From Oleidesulfovibrio alaskensis DSM 16109 (lineage in GTDB: Bacteria > Desulfobacterota > Desulfovibrionia > Desulfovibrionales > Desulfovibrionaceae), in contig NZ_AXWQ01000017.1 in NCBI RefSeq assembly GCF_000482745.1, positions 1-49,742 of the forward strand: a stretch of DNA of 49,742 nt, given 5' to 3'. The notes beneath the pieces were generated by a model. It ran no database searches. It saw nothing but the letters and a program-made list of their open reading frames with translations, and was not told where the DNA came from. The translations under genes and the position numbers were made by a program. This document shows, piece after piece, positions 17,871 to 27,333 of the stretch. Numbering within the stretch: the stretch's first letter is position 1; the number at the start of each line of letters is the position of its first letter.

Positions 17871-20567
17871 ATGACGACTTCACCCCCTCTTATAGCCGCC
17901 CCCGTGGTTGTGACCGCCCATGCCAATGCCGATTTTGACGCGCTGGCTTCCATTATCGCCGCAGGCAGACTATACCCCGGTGCCACACTGCTTTTCCCCG
18001 GCAGCCAGGAACGCACCCTGAGACACTTCTTCATCAAAAGCGCCACCTATCTTTTCAACTTCCGGCAGGCAAAGGACATTGATGTAACCAGCGTTGAAAA
18101 GCTGGTCATAGTCGACACCCGCCAGCACTCAAGGGTGCCTCATGTTCATGCTATACTTGAACGTCCGGAAGTTGAAGTACACCTTTATGACCACCACCCC
18201 GACACGGACGAGGACATACAGGGAAGCCTTGTGACGGTCCGCCAGTGGGGAGCCACAGCCACCATCCTGACCACCGAAATACAACAGGCCGGACTCGCGC
18301 TTACTCCGGATGAAGCCACCATCATCGGGCTGGGTATTTTTGAGGATACCGGCTCCTTCACCTTTGCCTCAACCACCGAACATGACTTTGCCGCCGCAGG
18401 CTGGCTGAAAACGCAGGGAATGGACCTGAACACCATTTCTGAACTGCTTACCCGTGATCTGACCAGCGAACAGATATCCGCCCTTAATGAACTGCTTGAA
18501 ACAGCGCACACGCACGACATCAACGGTGTTCCCGTTGTGATAGCCGAAGCCAGCATGGATGAATACATGGGCGACTTTGCCCTGCTGGCCCACAAGCTGA
18601 TGGATATGGAAAACATCAGCGTGCTCTTTGCTTTGGGACGCATGGAAGACAGGGTACAGATAGTGGCCCGCGCACGCTCTTCAGACGTTGATGTGGGAGC
18701 CATATGCTCCGGTTTCGGCGGTGGCGGACACACATACGCAGCTTCAGCATCCGTCAAATTCAAAACACTTTCTCAAGTAAAGGATGAACTTTTTACGCTT
18801 CTCTATTCCGCGGTCAACAAACAGCTGACTGTCGCCTCCATCATGTCTGCGCCGGTCATTGCCGAACCGGAAACGGCAACCATTGCCAAAGCGGCGGAAA
18901 CCATGCAGCGCTTCGGCCTGAAGGCCGTGCCGGTGGTGATGCCGGGTACCGCACGCTGTACGGGCTACATAGAATACCAGACCGCCACCCGCGCAGTCGC
19001 TCACGGGCTGGGCGCAGCCCCCGTGACCGACTACATGAACCGCCATGTGCATACTGCATCGCCCGAAGACGACCTGCACACCATGATGGAAATAATAGTA
19101 GGTCAGCGTCAGCGTCTGGTGCCCGTGGTGGACGAAAACGGCAACGCCATCGGAGTGATCACCCGGACGGATCTCATCAATACAATAATTGAAGAGCCCG
19201 CCCGGATTCCAGAAACGCTTCAGCCCGACAGAAAGCGTGACCGGAACATCCGTTCGCTGATACGTGAACGGCTGCCCCGCATGCACTGCGGCTGGCTGGA
19301 AGCCGCAGGAAAGCTGGGGGATGTTTCAGGGGTCGCGGTATACGCTGTTGGCGGCTTTATACGCGACCTGCTGCTGGGCAGGCCCAATCTGGACCTTGAT
19401 CTGGTTGTTGAAGGAGACGGGATAACATTTGCCCGCAGACTGGCAAAACAACTGAACGGACGCATACGCGAGCACCAGAAGTTCAAAACCGCAGTTGTAA
19501 TCTTTGATGACGAAAACGGTGTAGAAAGCCGGATAGATGTGGCTACGGCCAGACTGGAATATTATGAATACCCTGCGGCCCTGCCCACTGTAGAGCTATC
19601 TTCCATCAAGATGGATCTCTTCCGGCGGGATTTCACCATTAACGCTCTGGCAGTTCAGCTCAATGAAAGCAGTTTCGGCAGACTGGTGGACTTTTTCGGC
19701 TCGCAGCAGGATATCAAAGACAAGCGTATCCGGGTACTCCATTCGCTGAGCTTCGTGGAAGACCCCACCAGGATTCTTAGAGCCATCCGCTTTGAAAAAC
19801 GATACAATTTTGCTATAGGCCCGCAGACTTCACGGCTCATCAAAAACGCTCTCGGTCTCGGACTCATGGAAAAGTTGTCCGGTTCACGCCTGTTCCACGA
19901 ACTGCGCCTTATCACTGAAGAGGCCTCCCCGCTTGCCTGCTTTAAAAGGATGGAAGAGTTCGACCTGTTGCGCAGTGTGCATCCGGTGCTGGCACTGAGC
20001 TATGGCAAAGAACAAATTATCGCCGACGTGGAAAAGGTGCTCGGCTGGCACAGGCTGCTGTATCAGGACCCTGCGGCGGAAGCATGGACTGTGCATCTGC
20101 TTGCCTTGTGCCACAATGCCAAATATGCCGACGTGCGCGATCTGCTTAAAAGACTGTATCTGCCGCGTAAGCAGAGCCGTGATTTTATGCTGCTGCGTGA
20201 AAACACCCGTGAAGCGGCGGCCCTGCTTTCCACATGGCTGAAAAAAGACCGTTCCATGAGCGGACTTTACAACATCCTGCATTCTTTGCCGCCCGAAGGC
20301 CTTCTTTACATCATGGCAAGAACACGTGTGGATGAAATCCGCAAATTCGTCTCGCATTACCTTACCAAGCTGCGGGATATCCGGACAGACATCAGCGGCG
20401 AAGACCTGCAGGCCATGGGCGGGCACCCCGGCCCTTGCTTCGGCAAGGTGCTGAACCATGTGCTGGCAGCCAAACTGGACGGAGCAGCCCACAGCCGTAA
20501 AGAACAGCTGGAGCTGGCCCACAGCATGCTGCGCCGCTATAATTACGGCCGCGACGAACAGCAATAG
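17871..20567 (+). CDS. DHH phosphoesterase - CBS pair - tRNA nucleotidyltransferase fusion (A-adding type)
   Basis: A large multidomain protein of 898 residues. Residues 1 to about 310 are a DHH/DHHA1 phosphoesterase (HANADFDAL, VDTRQHSR, YDHHPDTD, and FGGGGHTYAAS near the end of DHHA1). Then come two CBS repeats (about 318-440; VASIMSAPV and VTDYMNRHV). From about 475 follows a class II nucleotidyltransferase (VGGFIRDLLLGRPNLDLDLVV, with GGxxRD around 493 and the DxD metal pair around 508, then DLFRRDFTINALA and DPTRILRAIRFEKR). The C-terminus is helical RNA-binding. This architecture is known from tRNA A-adding enzymes or related poly(A)/CCA polymerases; the phosphoesterase part resembles NrnA or RecJ-like 3' nucleases. 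Building and trimming of RNA 3' ends by one protein is inferred. Confidence 0.88.
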   Translation: MTTSPPLIAAPVVVTAHANADFDALASIIAAGRLYPGATLLFPGSQERTLRHFFIKSATYLFNFRQAKDIDVTSVEKLVIVDTRQHSRVPHVHAILERPEVEVHLYDHHPDTDEDIQGSLVTVRQWGATATILTTEIQQAGLALTPDEATIIGLGIFEDTGSFTFASTTEHDFAAAGWLKTQGMDLNTISELLTRDLTSEQISALNELLETAHTHDINGVPVVIAEASMDEYMGDFALLAHKLMDMENISVLFALGRMEDRVQIVARARSSDVDVGAICSGFGGGGHTYAASASVKFKTLSQVKDELFTLLYSAVNKQLTVASIMSAPVIAEPETATIAKAAETMQRFGLKAVPVVMPGTARCTGYIEYQTATRAVAHGLGAAPVTDYMNRHVHTASPEDDLHTMMEIIVGQRQRLVPVVDENGNAIGVITRTDLINTIIEEPARIPETLQPDRKRDRNIRSLIRERLPRMHCGWLEAAGKLGDVSGVAVYAVGGFIRDLLLGRPNLDLDLVVEGDGITFARRLAKQLNGRIREHQKFKTAVVIFDDENGVESRIDVATARLEYYEYPAALPTVELSSIKMDLFRRDFTINALAVQLNESSFGRLVDFFGSQQDIKDKRIRVLHSLSFVEDPTRILRAIRFEKRYNFAIGPQTSRLIKNALGLGLMEKLSGSRLFHELRLITEEASPLACFKRMEEFDLLRSVHPVLALSYGKEQIIADVEKVLGWHRLLYQDPAAEAWTVHLLALCHNAKYADVRDLLKRLYLPRKQSRDFMLLRENTREAAALLSTWLKKDRSMSGLYNILHSLPPEGLLYIMARTRVDEIRKFVSHYLTKLRDIRTDISGEDLQAMGGHPGPCFGKVLNHVLAAKLDGAAHSRKEQLELAHSMLRRYNYGRDEQQ

Positions 20568-20740
20568 CAGCGCGGCACCGGGCACTAATCACTGCAAGGA
20601 TTTGATTGCGTTCAACGTATTGACTGTGTAGGTAGTTTCAACACCGGTATCATACGGCACAGGCGGCGTTTGCCGCGCTTGCCGCCCGTTTCAGGCGCTT
20701 ATCATGCAGACGGCCTTGCGGGAAATCAGACGGAGAAAAT

Positions 20741-21241
20741 ATGAAAACACTATGGGCACCATGGCGCCTTGAGTACATCCTCGGCCCCAAACCGGACACC
20801 TGCGTTTTCTGTCTTCCCGAACACACGCAGGAAGATGAGGAAAGGCTTATTCTGTATCGGGGCAAGTTCAACTTTGTCATCATGAATAAATTTCCGTATA
20901 ATAATGGTCACCTCATGGTAACCCCTTATCGCCATGTGATGAATCTGGCGGAACTTTCAGTGGATGAGGCGCATGAGAACATGGATCTGATTCAGGCATG
21001 CGTCCGCATCCTCAATGAGCGTTTTTCTCCGCAGGGCATCAACGTGGGGCTGAATCTGGGAGAAGCTGCCGGGGCCGGAATCCGTGAGCATCTGCATTTC
21101 CATCTTGTGCCCCGCTGGAACGGAGACTCTTCGTTCATGGCGGTGATGGACGAAACGCGCGTCATACCCGAGCATCTTAATGCCACCTATGCCGCACTGA
21201 AACCGTATTTTGAAAGGCTGCCCGCGGGCGAACAACTTTAG
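20741..21241 (+). CDS. HIT family hydrolase/phosphorylase
   Basis: 166 residues of the histidine-triad family. It begins KTLWAPWRLEYILGPK, a Fhit/AP4A-phosphorylase-type start, followed by CVFCLPE, which resembles the zinc-binding CxxC of GalT-like HIT proteins. The catalytic triad is HLHFHLVPRW around residues 115-124. Likely substrates are dinucleoside polyphosphates or AMP conjugates; the exact one is unknown. It appears to be the first gene of a long plus-strand operon continuing with lapA 10 nt downstream. Confidence 0.9.
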   Translation: MKTLWAPWRLEYILGPKPDTCVFCLPEHTQEDEERLILYRGKFNFVIMNKFPYNNGHLMVTPYRHVMNLAELSVDEAHENMDLIQACVRILNERFSPQGINVGLNLGEAAGAGIREHLHFHLVPRWNGDSSFMAVMDETRVIPEHLNATYAALKPYFERLPAGEQL

Positions 21242-21251
21242 GAGGAGATAT

Positions 21252-21632
21252 ATGCGTTTCATTAAAGTATTAGGACTGGTGCTGCTGTTTTTTGTATCCA
21301 TGCTGTTCTTTGTTCAGAACACGCAGGTGCTTTCACAGCCCATCACGCTCCGGTTCGATCTTTTCATGGGGGCCTGGCAAACCATTCCCCTGCCCTTCTA
21401 TTTCCTGCTGCTGCTCGGCTTTCTGGCCGGTTCGCTTGCAACGCTGGTGTATTTCATCGCCGAGCGTATCCGTCTGGGTGCGGCCCTGCGCCGTGCACGC
21501 AAGCAGATAGGCCGTCTGGAAAAAGAAGTTAACTCGCTGCGCACCCTTCCGCTTGAAGAGTCCGCTCAGCTGCCTGCCGCCGAAGAAATGCCTGCACAGC
21601 CCGCAGCAGAAAAAACGTCCGCCAACGCTTAA
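21252..21632 (+). CDS. lapA: LapA-domain inner-membrane protein
   Basis: 126 residues from the ATG at 21252, preceded by GGAGGAGA (21241-21248). Two membrane helices (residues about 4-22 and 42-66) surround a short loop with FFVQNTQVL, the LapA/DUF1049 signature. A cytoplasmic coiled-coil segment (RARKQIGRLEKEVNSLRTL) and an Ala/Glu/Pro-rich tail follow. In E. coli LapA with LapB controls LPS synthesis by steering FtsH degradation of LpxC. The adjacent lapB supports this role here. The start at 21210 inside the HIT gene is not favoured. Confidence 0.85.
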   Translation: MRFIKVLGLVLLFFVSMLFFVQNTQVLSQPITLRFDLFMGAWQTIPLPFYFLLLLGFLAGSLATLVYFIAERIRLGAALRRARKQIGRLEKEVNSLRTLPLEESAQLPAAEEMPAQPAAEKTSANA

Positions 21633-21649
21633 CCACAGCGGAGAATGAT

Positions 21650-22789
21650 GTGTCATTTCTGTCACGCTTCAAACTGCCCCGCATAAAGCTTCCGGATTTT
21701 CTGTCTTCCCCCGGCGACAGAAACATCCTGACGCCGCCTCAGGGAGAAGACCCCGGAGAGCGTGACAGACGCGCGGCCATCAGTGCGCTCAGCCGGGCAG
21801 TCCGCAACGACCCCGATTCCGTTGAGATTTATCTCGCCCTGGGCAACCTTTACCGTGCCCAGGGCGACATAGAGCGCGCAGTCCAGTTGCGCAGCACGCT
21901 GATTGCGCGCCCCAGCCTTGAAGACCGCCTGAAGGCCAGAGTGTACTTTGAGCTGGGACACGACTACAAACGCGGCGGATTCATCGACCGGGCGCTGCAG
22001 GCTTTTGAGCAGGCCAGAAGGTTGAGCGGTGAATCTGACGAAATAACCCGTGATACGGCAAGGCTCCACGCGGAAAGCGGAAACTTTCTGCAGGCGGCCA
22101 CACTGTTCGGCAGGCTGGGAATGCGTATCCCGCAGGCACACTATCTGGTGCGTCACGCGCAGGAGGTCATGCAGTCTCATGGCGAAGCCGAAGCCCGAAA
22201 ATTTTTGTCTAAAGCCCTGAAAGCCAATCAGAGCAGCATTGAAGCCCGTCAGGAATTGATAGGCCTGGCCGCGCGCAATGAGGACTGGCGGGCAACACGC
22301 AAGCGGCTGGATGAGGCTCTGAAAACTGTTCCTGCCGACCTGCGCTTTCTTCTGCTGGAAAATCTGCTGCAGCTTTCGCCTTCCGGCAGCAGCACCGCCA
22401 CGCGGACCGAAGATTTCCGCGTTCAGCTGTGCAAAGCAGTACTGCCCGTGCTTGAGGCACAGTCGCCGGATCTTTTGCTGCAATATTACGGCGCGCTGTA
22501 CCTGCTGCGCTGCAACGATACAGAAACGGCCAATGCGTGGCTGGCCAAAACCATGGTGCTCAGCCCGGACTTTTGGGCGGCCCGCCTTGCGCTGCTTGAT
22601 ATTGCCATGAAAGAGCAGCAGCTTTCGCCTGTCTTCAAAAGCCAGCTTGAATTTTTCATTGAGCAGGCACACCATGTGAAAAAGTTTGTGTGCCGTGCGT
22701 GCGGCCTGCACCGCAAAACCACATTCTACCGGTGCCCGCGCTGCCGCAGCTGGCACTCCATTGCGTTCAGGACCTCGCTGCAGGACTGA
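21650..22789 (+). CDS. lapB: LapB-like TPR protein with rubredoxin-type zinc ribbon
   Basis: 379 residues starting at a GTG. Tetratricopeptide repeats run from about residue 40 to 335 (for example SVEIYLALGNLYRAQGDIERAVQ and ARVYFELGHDYKRGGFIDRALQAF). The C-terminus is a metal ribbon with CRACGLH and CPRCRSWHS, two CxxC pairs. This is the LapB (YciM) layout: LapB senses LPS and, with LapA and FtsH, sets LpxC levels. An N-terminal membrane anchor as in E. coli is not evident; the first residues are amphipathic and basic. It follows lapA by 17 nt. Confidence 0.85.
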   Translation: MSFLSRFKLPRIKLPDFLSSPGDRNILTPPQGEDPGERDRRAAISALSRAVRNDPDSVEIYLALGNLYRAQGDIERAVQLRSTLIARPSLEDRLKARVYFELGHDYKRGGFIDRALQAFEQARRLSGESDEITRDTARLHAESGNFLQAATLFGRLGMRIPQAHYLVRHAQEVMQSHGEAEARKFLSKALKANQSSIEARQELIGLAARNEDWRATRKRLDEALKTVPADLRFLLLENLLQLSPSGSSTATRTEDFRVQLCKAVLPVLEAQSPDLLLQYYGALYLLRCNDTETANAWLAKTMVLSPDFWAARLALLDIAMKEQQLSPVFKSQLEFFIEQAHHVKKFVCRACGLHRKTTFYRCPRCRSWHSIAFRTSLQD

Positions 22790-22808
22790 TTTCCCGCATG
22801 CGCAAAGC

Positions 22809-22862
22809 ATTGTTCATCAACAATATATTTTAAATTAAATAAAATACATACGATTGTTCATC
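22809..22862 (+). promoter_or_regulatory. AT-rich mutS upstream region with ATTGTTCATC direct repeat
   Basis: The decamer ATTGTTCATC occurs at 22809-22818 and again at 22853-22862, 44 bp apart (about four helical turns). The first copy is part of a small hairpin ATTGTT-CATC-AACAAT. The intervening DNA is very AT-rich. It could bind a regulator of an internal mutS promoter; no regulator is identified. Confidence 0.35.
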
Positions 22863-22869
22863 TGAATAA

Positions 22870-25584
22870 ATGACTAGCCATTCTCCAAAGCTGACCCCGA
22901 TGTTCGAACAATACATGAACATCAAGGCCGAGTATCCTGACGCCCTGCTCTTTTACCGTATGGGCGACTTTTACGAGCTGTTCTTTGAGGACGCGGAAGT
23001 CGCTGCCCGCGAGCTGCAGATAGCCCTGACATGCCGCAACCCCAATGCCGAAAACAAAGTGCCCATGTGCGGTGTGCCCCATCACTCCGCACGCAGCTAC
23101 ATCAGCCAGCTGGTGGATAAAGGCTACAAAGTCGCCATCTGCGAACAGATGGAAGACCCGCGAGAAGCCAAGGGGCTGGTGAAGCGGGGAGTCATAAGAG
23201 TTTTGACCTCCGGCACTGCGCTGGAGGACGAAAACCTTTCCCCCAAGGCTCACACCTATCTCGGGGCATTGTGCTGGGACAAGTCGGAAGGAGCCGGCGG
23301 ATTTGCATGGGTGGACTTTTCCACAGGCGAGTGGTCCGGACTGCAAAGCCGGAAAGAACAGGAACTCTGGCAATGGGTTCAGAAAATGGCGCCCCGCGAA
23401 TTGCTGCTGGCCGACACGCTGACACCGCCTGCATCGCTGGAACTGACCGAAACCCAGTTCAGCAAAGTGCCGGAACGCGCTTATTTTGATTACAAACGCT
23501 CGGCGGAAAAGATCATGTCTGCCCAGCAGGTTGCCGAACTCGGCGCACTGGGGCTGGAAAACCGCAAAGAACTCGTCCGGGCCTGCGGGGCGCTGCTCAC
23601 ATATCTTTCCCAGACACAGAAGCAGGACCTTAACCACCTTTGCCAGTTCAAGCCGCTGAACCTGAACCGACATCTGCTGCTTGACGAAATAACCGAGAGG
23701 AATCTCGAGCTTTTCAGACGGCTGGACGGTCGCAAGGGCAAAGGCACCCTGTGGCATGTTCTGGACCATACGGTCACCCCCATGGGCGGAAGACTGCTGC
23801 AGGAACGCCTGAAACACCCGTGGCGCGAACAGGCCCCCATTGACGAAACGCAGGAAGCCGTTTCGCACTTTTTTGCCCACAACACACTGCGCAGACAGCT
23901 CAGAGAAGCACTTGATACGGTTTATGACATCGAGCGGCTGAGCACCCGGATTTTTCTGAACCGGGCAACCCCAAGGGATTACGTGGCGCTGCGGCAGAGC
24001 CTGAAAGCACTGCCGGCAGTAAGAGAACTGCTGGAGGCCCCGCAGACAGGAGACGGCAGATACGCCACTCCGGAAGAACAGCTGGGGGCCGCCCTGCCGC
24101 CCTTTCTGCACAGAATGCTCAAAAGCTGGGATGACCTTGCCGACTACCACGATCTTCTGGAAAAAGCGCTGGTAGACAACCCGCCCCACGTCATCACGGA
24201 AGGCGGACTGTTCCGTCAGGGATTCCACCCTGCTCTGGACGAGCTGATGGATCTCTCCGAACACGGAGCCTCGAAATTGCATGACCTGCTTGCAGAGGTA
24301 CAGCAGACCACAGGCATCAGCAAAATAAAACTCGGCAATAACAGAGTGTTCGGTTATTATTTTGAAGTACCGAAGTCTGTTTCGGAAGAACTGCCCGACA
24401 CCTTTGTTCGCCGTCAGACGCTGGCCAACGCCGAACGGTATACATCAGAGCGCCTCAAGGAGCTGGAAGAAAAGCTGTTTTCAGCAGCCGACAAGCGCAA
24501 GACCATGGAACTGAAGCTGTTTCAGCAACTGCGCGAGCATGTGGCCCAAGCCCGACCGAGAGTGCTTTTCATGGCGGATCTGCTGGCCACCCTTGACCAC
24601 TGGCAGGGACTGGCGGAAGCCGCCCGGCACTGGAACTGGGTGCGCCCGGTTCTGCATGACGGGCAGGATATTGTCATCCGCGAAGGACGCCATCCTGTGG
24701 TGGAAGCCGTACAGGGACCTGCGGGATTCATCCCCAACGATCTGCGCATAGATGACCAGCGCCGCCTGCTGCTGATTACCGGCCCCAACATGGCCGGCAA
24801 GTCCACAGTCCTGAGACAGGCTGCGATTATCTGCATTCTTGCCCAGATAGGTTCTTTTGTTCCTGCACGGGAGGCGCGCATAGGGCTGTGCGACCGTATT
24901 TTTTCGCGTGTGGGGGCTTCGGACAATCTGGCGCAGGGGCAGTCCACATTCATGGTTGAAATGATGGAGACAGCCCGTATTCTGCGGCAGGCCACCAGGC
25001 GCAGTCTGGTCATACTTGATGAAATCGGCCGCGGCACATCAACCTTTGACGGACTGGCTCTGGCGTGGGCTGTAGTTGAAGAACTTATGAAAAAACAGCA
25101 GGCCGGCATACGCACGCTGTTTGCCACCCATTACCACGAGCTGACGTCGCTGGAGGGAACCATTCCCGGCGTGCACAACATGAACATCGCCATAAAGGAA
25201 TGGGGAGGCGAGATTGTCTTTCTGCGCCGGCTGGTGCCCGGTCCTTCCGACCGCAGCTATGGTGTAGAGGTGGCAAAGCTGGCCGGAGTACCGCAAAACG
25301 TGGTGCAACGTGCCCGACAGATTCTGGAGTTACTGGAGCAGAAAAGCAAAGCTGACGGAACCAGACGCCCGGCATCATACCACGAAGCCCAGCCGCTGCT
25401 GCCGGGTATGCCCGAACCGCCATCAACAGCAAGTGCAGAACCACCTCAGACCGTCACGCCGCCTGAGCCTCCCGTGCTTACCGCCCTGCGTGACCTTGAC
25501 ACGGACAACCTGACACCACTGGAAGCCCTTACCGTCCTGACGGAATGGAAAACTTTATGGGGAGCCGGAAAAAATGAATGCTGA
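22870..25584 (+). CDS. mutS: DNA mismatch repair protein MutS
   Basis: MutS recognises mismatches and small loops and recruits MutL. The 904-residue protein has the N-terminal mismatch-reading motif in MGDFYELF (about residue 31-38), connector, lever and clamp domains, and the C-terminal ATPase with Walker A GPNMAGKST (about 637), the signature region around DNLAQGQSTFMVEM, Walker B LVILDEIGRGTST and the ATHYHEL switch. A Pro/Ala-rich tail follows, with a short C-terminal helix typical of full-length MutS. No mutL is in the window. Its stop overlaps the next lipoprotein gene by 11 nt. Confidence 0.98.
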   Translation: MTSHSPKLTPMFEQYMNIKAEYPDALLFYRMGDFYELFFEDAEVAARELQIALTCRNPNAENKVPMCGVPHHSARSYISQLVDKGYKVAICEQMEDPREAKGLVKRGVIRVLTSGTALEDENLSPKAHTYLGALCWDKSEGAGGFAWVDFSTGEWSGLQSRKEQELWQWVQKMAPRELLLADTLTPPASLELTETQFSKVPERAYFDYKRSAEKIMSAQQVAELGALGLENRKELVRACGALLTYLSQTQKQDLNHLCQFKPLNLNRHLLLDEITERNLELFRRLDGRKGKGTLWHVLDHTVTPMGGRLLQERLKHPWREQAPIDETQEAVSHFFAHNTLRRQLREALDTVYDIERLSTRIFLNRATPRDYVALRQSLKALPAVRELLEAPQTGDGRYATPEEQLGAALPPFLHRMLKSWDDLADYHDLLEKALVDNPPHVITEGGLFRQGFHPALDELMDLSEHGASKLHDLLAEVQQTTGISKIKLGNNRVFGYYFEVPKSVSEELPDTFVRRQTLANAERYTSERLKELEEKLFSAADKRKTMELKLFQQLREHVAQARPRVLFMADLLATLDHWQGLAEAARHWNWVRPVLHDGQDIVIREGRHPVVEAVQGPAGFIPNDLRIDDQRRLLLITGPNMAGKSTVLRQAAIICILAQIGSFVPAREARIGLCDRIFSRVGASDNLAQGQSTFMVEMMETARILRQATRRSLVILDEIGRGTSTFDGLALAWAVVEELMKKQQAGIRTLFATHYHELTSLEGTIPGVHNMNIAIKEWGGEIVFLRRLVPGPSDRSYGVEVAKLAGVPQNVVQRARQILELLEQKSKADGTRRPASYHEAQPLLPGMPEPPSTASAEPPQTVTPPEPPVLTALRDLDTDNLTPLEALTVLTEWKTLWGAGKNEC

Positions 25585-26050
25585 ACGCAGAACCACACAC
25601 GCACGGACTTTGTGCAGAAGGCTGCTCTGCCTTTGCGCCCTGCTGACCCTTGCCTTTTCGGCCACCGGTTGCGGCAAAAAAGGGCCGCCGCTGCCTATGG
25701 ACAAGCCCGGCACATTCACATGGGTTACCGCACAGGCTGTTCCCGCAGGGGACGGTTGCATAGGTTTTTCCGGCTCACTGCAGGGTGACATGCTGCAGCT
25801 TGATTCCGTGGTTATAGAACTGGAAGCTGTTGCGGAAGATGCAAACTGCCCCAGTTGTCCTTTCAAGCCCACCATGCGCCGGACATACTCTGCCGGTATG
25901 CTGGGCCTGCAGGGCGAATCCACAGAGTTCATGCAGACTATCTGCGTTGACGATGACGCGGCAAGCTACCGCTGGAGATTTGTGGCCAGAAGCACCCACC
26001 GCAACGCCCCGTACGGGCTGAGCACCATCAAGATGATGACTTTGCGCTAG
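25574..26050 (+). CDS. Lipoprotein with LptM-like N-terminus, upstream of lysA
   Basis: 158 residues. A basic N-terminus and hydrophobic stretch lead to the lipobox FSATGC (lipidated Cys33), followed directly by GKKGPPLP. GCGKKGP is the hallmark of LptM/YifL, a small lipoprotein often encoded beside lysA or dapF that assists LptD assembly. Here the mature part is much longer than the usual LptM (about 125 residues), with a CPSCPF motif and a C-terminal beta-rich-looking domain I do not recognise. It overlaps mutS and sits 22 nt before lysA. The N-terminal resemblance is clear; shared function is an inference. Confidence 0.82.
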   Translation: MNAERRTTHARTLCRRLLCLCALLTLAFSATGCGKKGPPLPMDKPGTFTWVTAQAVPAGDGCIGFSGSLQGDMLQLDSVVIELEAVAEDANCPSCPFKPTMRRTYSAGMLGLQGESTEFMQTICVDDDAASYRWRFVARSTHRNAPYGLSTIKMMTLR

Positions 26051-26072
26051 CCGCAGATCAAAAGGAGTTTCC

Positions 26073-27320
26073 ATGCATCATTTCACATACCGCGACAATG
26101 AACTCTTTGTGGAAAATGTAGCTGTTCAGGAACTTGTGGCCACATACGGAACTCCTTTGTACATATACTCCAAAGCGACTTTTCAGCGCCATTTCACAGC
26201 GTTTGATTCAGCATTCGGTGCGCTGCCCCACCTCACCTGCTATTCGGTGAAAGCATGCTCCAACATGCACATTCTGCGCTTTCTCGGCAAAATGGGCGCA
26301 GGCATGGACATTGTATCGGGCGGGGAGCTTTTCAGAGCGTTGCGGGCAGGTATTCAGCCAGCCAAAATCGTTTACAGCGGAGTAGGAAAAACACGCACTG
26401 AAATTCTGCAGGCACTGGAAGCTGGCATCCTGATGTTCAATGTGGAATCCATGGGAGAGCTGGAAAAAATAAGCGAAGTGGCCAACCAGACGGGTCACAC
26501 AGCCAACGTAGCTCTGCGCATCAACCCCGATGTGGACCCGCATACCCACCCGTACATATCCACCGGACTGAAAGAAAACAAATTCGGTCTGGACATGGAA
26601 CAGTCCTATGCGGCTTATATGCGTGCCATGGAACTGCCCGCCATCACACCCATGGGTATTGATTGCCATATAGGTTCACAGCTGACCAGTCTGTCACCAT
26701 TCAGAGAAGCTGTCGAAAAGATACTTCTTTTCCGGGAAAAGCTGTGCTCTGCAGGACTGTGCATTGACTACATAGATCTGGGCGGAGGACTGGGAATACC
26801 GTATGACACCGAAGAACCGCCTCATCCGCAGGAATTCGGCAAGCTGCTTACTGATATGCTTTCGGGACTTGGCATCACATTGATACTGGAACCCGGAAGG
26901 GTCATTGCAGGCAACGCGGGCATTCTGGTCACCAAAGTCCAGTACACCAAAAAAACCGCTACCAAAGAATTTGTCATTGTCGATGCCGCCATGAACGATC
27001 TTATCAGACCTTCTCTGTACCAGTCACACCATCATATTGCCGAAGTCAGCCCCAGAGGCAGGGCAAAACACACGGTGGATGTTGTGGGCCCCATCTGTGA
27101 ATCGGGCGATTTTCTGGCACGCGACAGGCTCATGCCTGCGGTGGAACCGCGCGAACTGCTGGCGGTGTTCTCCGCCGGAGCATACGGGTTCACCATGAGC
27201 TCGCAGTATAACTCGCGGCCTCGTGCCGCTGAAGTTCTGGTGCGGGGTGATACTGCTCACCTCATCAGGCGCAGAGAGACCTATGAGGACCTCATTGCGC
27301 CTGAAGAAACACGTTCTTAA
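26073..27320 (+). CDS. lysA: Diaminopimelate decarboxylase
   Basis: The last step of lysine synthesis, decarboxylating meso-diaminopimelate with PLP. The 415-residue alanine-racemase-fold enzyme shows the PLP lysine in CYSVKACSN (Lys60), RINPDVDPHTHPYISTG, HIGSQL, GGGLGIPY, LEPGRVIAGNAG, and the substrate-binding CESGDFLARDR near the C-terminus with SAGAYGF. AAAGGAG lies before the ATG. It stands with the LptM-like lipoprotein upstream and mgsA 13 nt downstream; dapL for the preceding pathway part is 9 kb away on the other strand. Confidence 0.97.
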   Translation: MHHFTYRDNELFVENVAVQELVATYGTPLYIYSKATFQRHFTAFDSAFGALPHLTCYSVKACSNMHILRFLGKMGAGMDIVSGGELFRALRAGIQPAKIVYSGVGKTRTEILQALEAGILMFNVESMGELEKISEVANQTGHTANVALRINPDVDPHTHPYISTGLKENKFGLDMEQSYAAYMRAMELPAITPMGIDCHIGSQLTSLSPFREAVEKILLFREKLCSAGLCIDYIDLGGGLGIPYDTEEPPHPQEFGKLLTDMLSGLGITLILEPGRVIAGNAGILVTKVQYTKKTATKEFVIVDAAMNDLIRPSLYQSHHHIAEVSPRGRAKHTVDVVGPICESGDFLARDRLMPAVEPRELLAVFSAGAYGFTMSSQYNSRPRAAEVLVRGDTAHLIRRRETYEDLIAPEETRS

Positions 27321-27333
27321 AAGCGGAGGCACT

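Noticed and set aside
22858..24282. 474-codon frame antisense to mutS
   Set aside because: It mirrors the codon structure of mutS on the opposite strand and shows no motif; mutS is unambiguous.
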